From: Dermabacter sp.
Lineage (GTDB): Bacteria > Actinomycetota > Actinomycetes > Actinomycetales > Dermabacteraceae
Direction of reading: 5' to 3'
DNA length: 64,000 nt
Assembly: GCA_030538475.1 (NCBI GenBank)
Contig: JAUNTX010000002.1
Location: 1 to 64,000, forward strand
Below the pieces are notes generated by a model. It made no database searches and was not told the DNA's origin. It was given only the letters and a program-made list of their open reading frames with translations. Position 1 is the first letter of the stretch, and each line of letters starts with the position of its first letter. Shown one piece after another: positions 20,101 to 27,184 of this stretch. The position numbers were made by a program, and so were the translations under genes.

Positions 20101-20270
20101 AGAATGCGGGCCGACGTGGTCTTTCCGCACCCGCGCGGCCCCGAGAACAGGTAGGCGTGCCCCACGCGGCCCGAGCGCAGGGCGCGGCGCAGCGGCTCGG
20201 TCACGTGATCCTGGCCGATCACTTCGGCGAAGGACTCCGGGCGGTATCGACGATAAAGAGCTGTAGCCAC
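17172..20270 (-). CDS. dnaX: DNA polymerase III subunit gamma/tau
   Basis: 1032-residue clamp-loader ATPase. Residues 1-370 hold the AAA+ module: YRRYRPESFAEVIGQ, Walker A GPRGCGKT, a zinc site with four Cys (CLNCAEG and CGVCDSC), DEAHMVT, sensor ATTEPDKV and the Arg of SRTHHYPFR. After a conserved middle segment (MDALQRIRRPSWALIAQNA), about 400 further residues are Ala/Pro/Ser-rich low complexity with a QHS-repeat stretch. The GTG start at 20270 fits the family N-terminus (ATALYRRYRP). TACTCT ends 6 bases upstream, so the message is probably leaderless. No slippery frameshift signal for a short gamma form was seen. Confidence 0.95.
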   Translation of the reverse strand: MATALYRRYRPESFAEVIGQDHVTEPLRRALRSGRVGHAYLFSGPRGCGKTTSARILARCLNCAEGPTDTPCGVCDSCRDLARGGSGSLDVVEIDAASHGGVDDARELRERASFAPVRDRFKVFIIDEAHMVTSAGFNALLKLVEEPPEHVKFIFATTEPDKVIGTIRSRTHHYPFRLIPPQILLPYLEGICRDEGVSVADGVLSLAVRSGGGSARDTLSVLDQLIAGSDERGVELDVATNLLGFTDVELLNRSVDAIAHGDAPALFTAIDEVIGTGHEPRRFVEDLLERFRDLIVVVAAPDQTRELLPDVPVDQVARLTEQSGLFQPRQLTDAAQIVSDTLGQMVGATSPRLHLELLAAKLVLRISGADGGAYAEAPAAGGAGAGGAGGSGGASLAGRSSDGGPSPRERAMRAVRESASEAQTPPAQAAAPAQAPTQPAPEQREERQQAPAQPAPTQQLDSREPEQVARSATPAAEPAIDDWGLPVTAPAAASSPSAPDAPAAGTSGAASTPETAQQTDAPAPSSAPESSSATGPSSTPAPSSASGPAESPAPAAGAGEVEQHWSAIMDALQRIRRPSWALIAQNAGVHSFDGSQLVLDFRSPGLVQAFYRGTAAANMAEAVKAIMHVSVSVEATSGGQQPPAGPAPAQPAAPAPATPTPASPTPSGTADPGSPASTPAASSAPSGPADSRAPAGAPAPAPSAAATSSTSPSESAKPGGRWGDALAAVQSESSRGADSSRGAASSQGPGAARAPEAPGPAAPADSAPDEPDWFDDVPPEDPYGPPENPPFERAPAEATQPTAPRASAPDAAPAASTSSSSERPVAGASAPSLAPSPAPATAGDVPAVQLPPQPAVTEPRTHGQMELIGAMRRAYADQGFEPSPSLIGGAADVADAPQSPDTPQGSGASHGPSGSQGAGAAQHVAAPQHSGEPQHSSDPQHSSTEPPLTGAAMARAALRKAQSQPSNARGFSDARTRPGAPAEDDDPFGGASLDDADATGTGTNRRPGREVVEDVLGGELLEVIDESPATWQ

Positions 20271-20276
20271 CCCACC

Positions 20277-20282
20277 AGAGTA
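20277..20282 (-). promoter_or_regulatory. -10 box of leaderless dnaX promoter
   Basis: TACTCT on the minus strand, 6 bases, then the GTG start of dnaX at 20270. Confidence 0.55.
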
Positions 20283-20307
20283 CGGGAGGCGCCGCGGCGG
20301 CGGGCTC

Positions 20308-20325
20308 GCATGACATCCGTCATGC
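20308..20325. promoter_or_regulatory. Inverted repeat upstream of ABC/two-component operon
   Basis: GCATGAC and GTCATGC arms (7 bp, perfect) separated by four bases, with a further ATGACA at 20332-20337. It lies about 80 bases before the ABC ATPase start and is a candidate binding site for the LuxR-type response regulator encoded four genes on. Confidence 0.45.
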
Positions 20326-20403
20326 AGGCAGATGACAGGGCGCCCGCGAGCACCTGACACACCCCACTACCGGCGCCACCTGCGGCGGGAGAGAGTGGAG
20401 GAC

Positions 20404-21414
20404 ATGAACACCGAGACCACCATTCCCGTCAGCACGAACGCCCCACACACCGCCACCGCCACCGCCACCCAGCGTCCGGGCGGGGCCGCACCCACCGTGA
20501 TCCGCGTGGACGGCCTCACCCGCACCTACGGCGGGAACAGGAAAAAGAAGAGCTTCACCGCCGTCAACGAGGTGTCGTTCGAGGTCCGCAAGGGAGAGGT
20601 GTACGGCCTGCTCGGCACGAACGGTGCGGGCAAGACCTCGACCCTCGAAATCCTCGAAGGGCTCGCCCCCGCCACCGCCGGATCGGTCAGCGTGCTCGGC
20701 AAAGACCCCCTGAAGGATCGCGCCCTCGTGCGGCCCCACACCGGCACCATGCTGCAATCGGGCGGGCTTCCCAGCCAGCTCACCGTGGCCGAAACCCTCA
20801 CCATGTGGGCCGGCACGTGCTCCACTCCCCTGCCCATCGCCACCGTGCTCGACGCGGTGGGGCTCAGCCACCGCACCGACGTCAAGGTGGGCTCGCTCTC
20901 CGGCGGCGAGCAGCGCCGCGTGGATCTGGCGTGCGCCCTGCTCGGCGACCCATCGATCATCTTCCTCGACGAACCCACCACGGGGCTCGACCCCGAATCG
21001 CGCCGCAACGTGTGGGAACTGCTCAGTGAGCTCAAGAGCCGCGGCGTCACGATGATCCTCACCACCCACTACCTCGAAGAGGCCGAGCGCCTGTGCGATC
21101 AGATCGCCATCATGCACGAAGGCCAGATCGCCATCGAGGGCAGTCTCGGAGAACTCGTGGCCACCGCGAGCGCGGAAATTTCGTTCGTGACCCCTCGCGC
21201 CGACGCGCCCGCCGACGCGCTCCCGGAGATGCCCGGCACCCAGGTCACGCACTCGCGCGGGCGCACGCTCATCACCACCGATCTTCTGCAGCAGCACACC
21301 TACGAGGTGCTGCGGTGGGCCGACGCCTCCGGGCTCACCCTGGAGGACTTCGCCGCGCGCCCGGCCAGCCTCGAGACGGTGTTCCTGAAGATCGCCGGCC
21401 GCAGCCCCGCCTGA
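20404..21414 (+). CDS. ABC transporter ATP-binding protein (drug/lantibiotic exporter type)
   Basis: 336-residue ATPase of the DrrA/CcmA type. Walker A GTNGAGKTS, signature LSGGEQRRVD, Walker B IIFLDEPTTGLDP and the switch His (TTHYLEE) are intact. A C-terminal regulatory part of about 80 residues follows. GGAGG precedes the ATG at 20404; an earlier in-frame ATG at 20332 lacks a site and would run through the inverted repeat. First gene of a four-gene unit with permease, histidine kinase and response regulator, a layout typical of antimicrobial-sensing exporters. Confidence 0.92.
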   Translation: MNTETTIPVSTNAPHTATATATQRPGGAAPTVIRVDGLTRTYGGNRKKKSFTAVNEVSFEVRKGEVYGLLGTNGAGKTSTLEILEGLAPATAGSVSVLGKDPLKDRALVRPHTGTMLQSGGLPSQLTVAETLTMWAGTCSTPLPIATVLDAVGLSHRTDVKVGSLSGGEQRRVDLACALLGDPSIIFLDEPTTGLDPESRRNVWELLSELKSRGVTMILTTHYLEEAERLCDQIAIMHEGQIAIEGSLGELVATASAEISFVTPRADAPADALPEMPGTQVTHSRGRTLITTDLLQQHTYEVLRWADASGLTLEDFAARPASLETVFLKIAGRSPA

Positions 21415-21465
21415 GCACAGCCATCGCCCCACGCCCCCACGCACATTCTTAAAGGAGTCACTCTC

Positions 21466-22302
21466 ATGACCACCGCTACCGCCACCGTTGACCCTCGCAC
21501 CTCGCCCACGCGGGGCTCGTCGAGCCCGCTTCGACGCTTCGCGGCGCTTGCGACGGCCGAATGGTCGCAGCTTCGCCGCAACACCACCCTCATGTTCACG
21601 GCCCTCACGTTCCCCGTGGCGATGCCGATCATCATCTACCTGCTCGCGCGCTCGGCGGACGGCGGCAATCACATTTTCGCCGCCCTCTCCATGGAAATGT
21701 TCTTCGCGTTCGCCCTGCTGTTCGTGCAGTTCTACACGGTGCTGTCCATGGCCACCACGCGGCGCGACGAGCACGTGCTGAAGCGCCTGCGCACCGGTGA
21801 GGCCCGCGACGCGGAAATCCTCGCGGCGATCTCGTGGCCCGGCGCGGTCCTGTCGGCCGTCCTGTTCGTGATCGTGAGCGGCCTGCTGGTCCTGCTCGGT
21901 GCACCGTTCGCCGTGAACATCGTGCCGGTCGCGGTGGCGTTCCTCCTGGGCCTCGCCGCCTCCGCGCTCCTGGCGTTCATGACAAGCGCCTACACCCGCA
22001 ATGCGGAAGCGGCGCAGCTGACCTCGATGCCGGTCATGGTGCTCGCGCTCGGCTCGATGTCCTCCCTGCGCGCCCTGCTGCCCGAGAACGTGCAGGGTGT
22101 GCTGGACTGGACCCCGTTCGCGCTCATGTATGACCTCGCCATCACCGGCTGGAGCGGTCTCGAGCCCGGCCAGAATGCCGCGCCCATGGACTTCACCGAG
22201 GTGCTCGTGCACACGTGGCAGCCCATGCTGGCCCTCGCGGCGTGGGTGGTGGCGCTCGCCTACCTCCTGCCGCGCGTCATGACCTGGGACACCCGCCGAT
22301 GA
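21466..22302 (+). CDS. ABC-2 type transporter permease
   Basis: 278 residues with about six membrane spans (first after residue 35; last near 250-268, LALAAWVVALAYLLPRV). It pairs with the ATPase 51 bases upstream to form an efflux system. AAAGGAG precedes the ATG. The N-terminal 25 residues are Thr/Ser-rich. No substrate can be read from the sequence; the adjoining two-component system suggests an antimicrobial or envelope stress signal. Confidence 0.9.
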   Translation: MTTATATVDPRTSPTRGSSSPLRRFAALATAEWSQLRRNTTLMFTALTFPVAMPIIIYLLARSADGGNHIFAALSMEMFFAFALLFVQFYTVLSMATTRRDEHVLKRLRTGEARDAEILAAISWPGAVLSAVLFVIVSGLLVLLGAPFAVNIVPVAVAFLLGLAASALLAFMTSAYTRNAEAAQLTSMPVMVLALGSMSSLRALLPENVQGVLDWTPFALMYDLAITGWSGLEPGQNAAPMDFTEVLVHTWQPMLALAAWVVALAYLLPRVMTWDTRR

Positions 22303-22348
22303 GGTACGCGCCAGCCGTGAGGCCCCTGCCGCCTGAGAAGATGGGTCC

Positions 22349-23692
22349 ATGAGCGACTCTTCCTCCAAGGACGCCCCCGTCCCCGCCCCCGTGGCGGGGC
22401 GGGGCGCTCTCACGTTTGCCGCCCGAGCGGGCCTTGCCGACAAGGTTCCGGGAGCGAGGGCGTGGAAACGCCTGAACGGCCTCGAAAAGTTTGTGGTCTA
22501 CACGCGGTATTCGGTCTTCGTGTCGGTGGCAACGATCGCCCTCATCTCCGCTATCTCCATGGTCTCCCTCACCCAGATCGTCGATATTCCAGCGGGCCTG
22601 TGGTGGGCGTTTGCGATCACGGGGGCTGTGGCCTGCGTGCTCTCGGCGATCTCGCTGGATCTCCAGCCGGGCCTGAATATCCGCAAGCGCGCGGATGCGC
22701 GGCCCTGGTTCCGGGCCAGCCTCGCGCTGTGCTTGGCCCTGTGGGCCCTGGCGCTCGTGCTGAACGCGGTGGAAGCACTGGGGGATGCTCGCTACCCGTT
22801 TGCCATCTACTCCTACTTGCTACTGCTTCTCATGTGCCTCGCGCACGCCCCATGGCTACCGCATCCGTGGTGGAGCATCATCGCGGCCACGGCGGTGACG
22901 GCCCTGGTCACGATCCCGCTGATCGGATCGACGATCCTCGTGTGGCTGTTCATGCCGCTGTTCGTCTGCATCGCGTCCCAGATTGCCCTGTGGAGCGTGA
23001 GCGTGATCCGGGAGGCGGATCGGGCGCGGCAGTTGGAGGGGGAACTGTCGGTGGCCGACGAGCGCCTGCGGATCGCCCAGGAACTTCACGACACGATGGG
23101 CCAGCACCTGGCCGCGATGAGCCTCAAGACCCAGGTGGCGCTCGCGCTGGCCCGCCGCGGCGATCCCCGCCTGGAGGCGGAACTGGAGGAACTTCAGCAG
23201 CTCACCCGGGTCTCCACGGCAGAGATGCGCGACGTGGTGCACGGGTATCGCACGATCAACCTGGCCACGGAGATCGCGAGCGCCCGCGACCTCCTTGCCA
23301 CGGCCGACATCGCCATCGAGGTAACCGGCGATTCGTTCAGCGTGCCCGCGCAGCACCGCGAAATATCGGCCTGGTTCGTGCGCGAGGGCCTCACGAACGT
23401 GCTGCGGCACGCGAGCGCCACCCGCGTGGCCCTCACACTGTCCGAGGGTGCCGTCATCATCGAGAACGACGGCGCGGGCGCCACCATCGGGCCCGCAAGC
23501 GGACTGGCGACGCTGCGACGGCGCGCCGAATCCGCAGGCGCCCAGCTCACGATCCACCACGCGCCGCCGCGCTTCACCGCGCGCCTCGCCTTCACCGACG
23601 TGCCGCCTCACGCGGCGCAAGCAGGCGCCACCCCCACCGCCACGGAAACCCCAACACCCGCACCCGCACCCGCACCCGAGGAGCATCCATGA
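22349..23692 (+). CDS. Sensor histidine kinase, LiaS/DesK-like (HisKA_3)
   Basis: 447 residues. Residues 45-215 contain about five membrane spans with almost no outside loops, as in intramembrane-sensing kinases. The dimerisation box with the phosphorylated His is AQELHDTMGQHLAAMSL near residue 250. The ATPase part has NVLRHASATRV, ENDGAGAT and GLATLRRRA. A Pro/Thr tail ends the protein. GAAGAT ends 6 bases before the ATG and no ribosome site is visible, so it may also have its own leaderless promoter. The stop overlaps the regulator start by 4 bases. Confidence 0.9.
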   Translation: MSDSSSKDAPVPAPVAGRGALTFAARAGLADKVPGARAWKRLNGLEKFVVYTRYSVFVSVATIALISAISMVSLTQIVDIPAGLWWAFAITGAVACVLSAISLDLQPGLNIRKRADARPWFRASLALCLALWALALVLNAVEALGDARYPFAIYSYLLLLLMCLAHAPWLPHPWWSIIAATAVTALVTIPLIGSTILVWLFMPLFVCIASQIALWSVSVIREADRARQLEGELSVADERLRIAQELHDTMGQHLAAMSLKTQVALALARRGDPRLEAELEELQQLTRVSTAEMRDVVHGYRTINLATEIASARDLLATADIAIEVTGDSFSVPAQHREISAWFVREGLTNVLRHASATRVALTLSEGAVIIENDGAGATIGPASGLATLRRRAESAGAQLTIHHAPPRFTARLAFTDVPPHAAQAGATPTATETPTPAPAPAPEEHP

Positions 23693-24318
23693 TCCGCATC
23701 GCCATCACCGACGACGAATCGCTCGTGGCCTCCTCGCTGGCCACGCTCCTGGGCCTCGATGAGGACCTCGAGGTCGTGGCCGTGCTCGGCTCCGGCGAAG
23801 AACTCGTGGAGTGGTGGCGCCGCGAAACCGCCGCCCCGGACGCCGCGCTGCCCGCCGATGTGCTCGTGTGCGACCTGCAACTGGGCGGCTTCGACGGTAT
23901 CGAGGCGATCACCGCCGTGCGGGCGCTGCACCCCGAGGTGCGGGCGCTCGTGGTCACGAGCCACGCCCGCCCCACCTCCCTCAAGCGAGCGCTGGCCGCG
24001 GGCATCACCGGCTTCCTGCCGAAGACCTCGAGCGCGGACGAGTTCGCGAGCGCCATCCGCGCCGTCCACGCGGGCAGGCGCTACCTGGATCCCGAGGTGG
24101 CGGCCCTCGCGATTGCCGCGAGCGATTCGCCCCTGACCGAGCGCGAGGCCGAGCTCCTGTCGCTCGCGGGCCGCGGCGGAAGCGTGGACGATATTGCGCG
24201 CGCCGCCCACCTCGCGCCCGGCACGTGCCGCAACTACCTCTCGAGCGCGATGGGGAAGGTGGGGGCGCAAAACCGCTTCGAGGCATTCACGCTCGCCCGC
24301 CAGCGCGGCTGGATCTGA
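23689..24318 (+). CDS. LuxR/NarL-family response regulator
   Basis: 209 residues. The receiver domain has the acidic pocket TDDE at residues 7-10, the phosphorylatable Asp in VLVCDLQLGG and the conserved Lys in FLPKTSS. A C-terminal LuxR helix-turn-helix follows (LTEREAELLSLAG to GKVGAQNRFEAF). The recognition helix region (APGTCRNYLSSAM) has CRN where most relatives have VRN. It is coupled to the kinase by an ATGA overlap and probably controls the ABC exporter; the inverted repeat at 20308-20325 is a candidate target. Confidence 0.92.
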   Translation: MIRIAITDDESLVASSLATLLGLDEDLEVVAVLGSGEELVEWWRRETAAPDAALPADVLVCDLQLGGFDGIEAITAVRALHPEVRALVVTSHARPTSLKRALAAGITGFLPKTSSADEFASAIRAVHAGRRYLDPEVAALAIAASDSPLTEREAELLSLAGRGGSVDDIARAAHLAPGTCRNYLSSAMGKVGAQNRFEAFTLARQRGWI

Positions 24319-24443
24319 TCTAAGGCCCGCCGCCGCCCTACTCGCGTTCAGCCGCACGGGGCGCCCCACAACCCGGCACGCTCAGGGTCAGGTTCCGGGA
24401 CCGATCCGCCCTCAGCACGCTGACCGGCACCCCCACCGCGCCC

Positions 24444-24449
24444 TAGAGT
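24444..24449 (+). promoter_or_regulatory. -10 box of leaderless promoter
   Basis: TAGAGT, 6 bases, then the ATG at 24456 of the acyltransferase-like membrane protein. Confidence 0.5.
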
Positions 24450-24455
24450 GCGGGA

Positions 24456-25931
24456 ATGAGCACGAGCATCCCGGCGTCGGCCGCCCCTGCCCCACGCACC
24501 ACCGCCCCACACGACGCCGCGCCCGGCACCCCACCGTCGTCACGCGCCCCGCTCCCCACCGTCGGCGCTCGGGTGCGCTCGCGCCTAGCCACCTACGGCA
24601 GCACGCGCCGCATCCTCGCGCTGGACGTGGCGCGAGCCCTCGCGGTGATCGGGATGATCGCGGTCCACACGATGATGGTGGATCAGTTCTCCCTCGCGGA
24701 GCCGTCCACGTGGCCGGGGATCGCGCACGGCCATTCGGCGGGGCTGTTCGCGGTGCTCGGCGGCATTTCCATCGCGCTATTCACGGGCCGCCAGCAGCTT
24801 CCCACCGCGGCCGACATGCCGCGCGTGCGCCTGCAACTCGTGGGGCGCGGGGCGGCCATCTTCACGCTCGGCATCCTCTTGGAAATGCTGTCCACGAGCG
24901 TGGCGGTCATCCTGCCCGTGTGGGGCATCCTCTACGTCGCGATCCTCCCGTTTGTTCGCCTGCGGCGCCGCTGGCTGGCCGCATGGGCAGTCGGTATCGC
25001 CCTCGTGGCCCCGCTGCTCACGGCCCTCGTGCAGTGGCTCATGCTCGGCCCGTCGGGCCCCGGCGCCCAGCTCGTCCTCTACGGCACCTACCACGTGCCG
25101 GTGTGGCTGTCGCTCATGCTCGTCGGCCTGATCCTTGGCCGCTCGCCCCTCACCCGGCCCCGGTTCGCGGCCGCGCTCGCCGCCGGTGGCGCGGCCACCG
25201 CCCTGATCCTGCTGGCCCTCGCCCCGGCGCTTTCCGCGCTCGCGCAGGACCCGTCGGGCTCCTTGGGCTCTTCCGGCGGCGCCTCGGTGAGCGCTCCCGC
25301 CCCTGTATCCACGCCCGCCGTGCCCATCGCTCAGGTGGACTCGTCGCTCGTGTGCGACGCCAATGGCGACGGCAGCTTCTACTGCCACGCCCCGGAGGAC
25401 TCCGCGGCAACGGCCCCCGCCAATGAGGGCACGGGTGAGGAGGGCGCTGGCAAGGAGGGCGCGGGCACGGAGATTCCCGTGCTGACCGCGGGCAAGGACT
25501 CCCCCGAACCCGCCGATTCCGGCGTCGCGTCCGTGTGGCCCGACTACCTTCAGCGGATCAGCGGCGGCACCTTCGCGACCGTCCCCGGCGCCGCCCTGGA
25601 CCCCTCCCCGCACGCGGGCACCACCGCGGAAATCGCCACGACCGCGGCGGTGGCGAGCACGATCATCGGCCTGTGCCTGCTCATCGCCCGGCCCCTGCGC
25701 TGGCTGCTGCTCCCGCTCGTGGCGCTCGGTTCGATGCCGCTCACGAACTACGCCGCGCACATCATCGTGCTGTTTGTTCTGGCGGGGCCGACGGGCACGG
25801 TGAACTCGCCGCTCGTGTTCGCCTGGCTCGTGGGGGCGCTGCTGGTAGCGAGCACCGCGTGGTGGCTGGTCATGGGCCGGGGGCCGCTCGAGCGGGCCGT
25901 CGCGGCGGTGGCGCGCGCGGCGCAGCGATAG
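24456..25931 (+). CDS. Multi-span membrane protein, DUF1624/DUF418-like (acyltransferase-type)
   Basis: 491 residues. After a Pro/Ala-rich N-terminus, RRILALDVARALAVIGMIAVHTM is the hallmark first span of the heparan-N-acetyltransferase-like/DUF418 group, with its conserved Asp and His. About ten spans are visible. Unusual is an extracytoplasmic insert of about 130 residues (roughly 262-390) rich in Ser, Gly and Glu. It contains two Cys bracketing a calcium-loop-like DANGDGSFY. The family is thought to transfer acyl groups to extracellular glycans, but the substrate is unknown. Convergent with the DUF1345 gene, 10 bases apart. Confidence 0.75.
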   Translation: MSTSIPASAAPAPRTTAPHDAAPGTPPSSRAPLPTVGARVRSRLATYGSTRRILALDVARALAVIGMIAVHTMMVDQFSLAEPSTWPGIAHGHSAGLFAVLGGISIALFTGRQQLPTAADMPRVRLQLVGRGAAIFTLGILLEMLSTSVAVILPVWGILYVAILPFVRLRRRWLAAWAVGIALVAPLLTALVQWLMLGPSGPGAQLVLYGTYHVPVWLSLMLVGLILGRSPLTRPRFAAALAAGGAATALILLALAPALSALAQDPSGSLGSSGGASVSAPAPVSTPAVPIAQVDSSLVCDANGDGSFYCHAPEDSAATAPANEGTGEEGAGKEGAGTEIPVLTAGKDSPEPADSGVASVWPDYLQRISGGTFATVPGAALDPSPHAGTTAEIATTAAVASTIIGLCLLIARPLRWLLLPLVALGSMPLTNYAAHIIVLFVLAGPTGTVNSPLVFAWLVGALLVASTAWWLVMGRGPLERAVAAVARAAQR

Positions 25932-25941
25932 GCGCCGAGGC

Positions 25942-26736
25942 TTAGGCGAGCCCGGCCACCACGTTGATCATGACGCCGATCAGCCCCACCCCGAACAGGT
26001 AGCTGATGAACGTGTGGGCCAGCACTTCCATCCGCATGTCCCGCATCGTCACGTTCGTGTCGGTGATGGCGTAGGTGGTGCCCACCGCGATCGAGACGTA
26101 CGCGAAGTCGAGGTAGGTGGGCGGGCCGTCGTCGGCGTTGTCGGCGGTGTTGAAATCGATCCCGCCCTCCGGTTCGCTATAGAACTGGTCGGCGTAGCGC
26201 AGCATGTAGACGGTGTGGACCACGAGCCACGACGCCACGATCATGACGAGGGCGGAGATCGGCAGCACGATCTTCCAGACGCCCGAGGCTTCGTGCCCGG
26301 CGATGATCGTGATGACCACGCCCGCGAGCGAGGCGATGGAGGCGAGCACGACCGCCACTTCCGATCCGCCGCGGGTGCCGTCTTCCCAGCGCGCCACCTC
26401 GCGCGTGAGCTGGGCGTTCAAGGGCAGGACCGTGGCCCACACCCATGCGAGGTAGGTGACGCACACCGTGGTCCACCCCGCGGCAATCGCGATCTGCGGT
26501 CCCAGCAAGAGAAAGGCAGCCAGGGCGGCGAGGGCCCCTGCCACGAGGCACGCGACGAAGCGGGCGGCACTCGGGATCTTCAAGAGGCGGCGGAGTGGAG
26601 CGGGCAATTCCGGCGCCGGGGTCTGCGAGTCCGTGGCCGGGGTGTGCGGGGCGGAAGAATCGGGGCCCGACGGCGGTGCGTTCGACGTCGGCGTGTTCGA
26701 CGGTAGCGGGTGCGGTGGTGTGTTCACGGTAGCCAT
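25942..26736 (-). CDS. DUF1345 membrane protein
   Basis: 264 residues. The N-terminal 45 residues are Pro/Thr/Ser-rich. Five membrane spans follow, and the DUF1345 signature lies near the C-terminus (YLDFAYVSIAVGTTYAITD, then TFISYLFGVGLIG). The role of the family is unknown. I use ATG at 26736; longer in-frame starts up to 27075 run through the SRP RNA gene and are rejected. No ribosome site is obvious. It lies about 60 bases downstream of the SRP RNA on the same strand. Confidence 0.8.
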   Translation of the reverse strand: MATVNTPPHPLPSNTPTSNAPPSGPDSSAPHTPATDSQTPAPELPAPLRRLLKIPSAARFVACLVAGALAALAAFLLLGPQIAIAAGWTTVCVTYLAWVWATVLPLNAQLTREVARWEDGTRGGSEVAVVLASIASLAGVVITIIAGHEASGVWKIVLPISALVMIVASWLVVHTVYMLRYADQFYSEPEGGIDFNTADNADDGPPTYLDFAYVSIAVGTTYAITDTNVTMRDMRMEVLAHTFISYLFGVGLIGVMINVVAGLA

Positions 26737-26794
26737 CGTACGGACCGGCCGAGCCGCGGTGTGACGCCGCGTGGGCATAGCGCGAGGGCATAAA

Positions 26795-26885
26795 AGGACT
26801 CCTCGCGCACCTGCCAGAGCCTTCGTACCCTTGCTGCCGTCAAGCCCTGGGGGATTCCGATGGATGACACCGCACGAGGAGTCGC
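26795..26885 (-). ncRNA. ffs: Signal recognition particle RNA, small bacterial type
   Basis: About 90 nt hairpin RNA. The ends pair (GACTCCTCGTGC at the 5' side, GCGCGAGGAGTC at the 3' side). The apical part has the conserved CAGG, then a 3-bp stem closed by the tetraloop TGAC (URRC class, instead of GGAA), then AGCAAGGG, the asymmetric loop that binds Ffh. A short T run (TTTT) follows the 3' end as terminator. The exact ends are uncertain by a few bases. Confidence 0.85.
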
Positions 26886-27184
26886 CCACCACTGTACAGC
26901 CTGGCCCGGGCGAACGCACCCGGATGCGGCGCGGGTGCGGCGCACACCACCGCCCGCACGGGGGAGAGCGCACAGGGGAGACCATACTGGGGAGAGCGGT
27001 CACTCCGGGGCCGACGCCCCCGGGGCCCCCGCCCACATGGCGGACGCGTTGGACAATGAGGCGGTACGCTTTCACAGTTGTTCTTTACGGTCGGCGTCTG
27101 ACCCGAGCGTGAACTCCTGCACTCTGGACTCATCTCTCGGGCCTCACGCGCGCCACCCTTCCGCTTTCCCCCTCTCGCGAATCG

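Noticed and set aside
17172..20270. Programmed frameshift producing a short DnaX gamma form
   Set aside because: No A-rich slippery heptamer or downstream structure was found near the end of the ATPase part.
18081..20357. 758-codon open frame opposite dnaX
   Set aside because: Arg/Gly-rich shadow of dnaX with no recognisable motif.
26737..27075. N-terminal extension of the DUF1345 protein
   Set aside because: It would read through the SRP RNA; the ATG at 26736 gives a normal protein.
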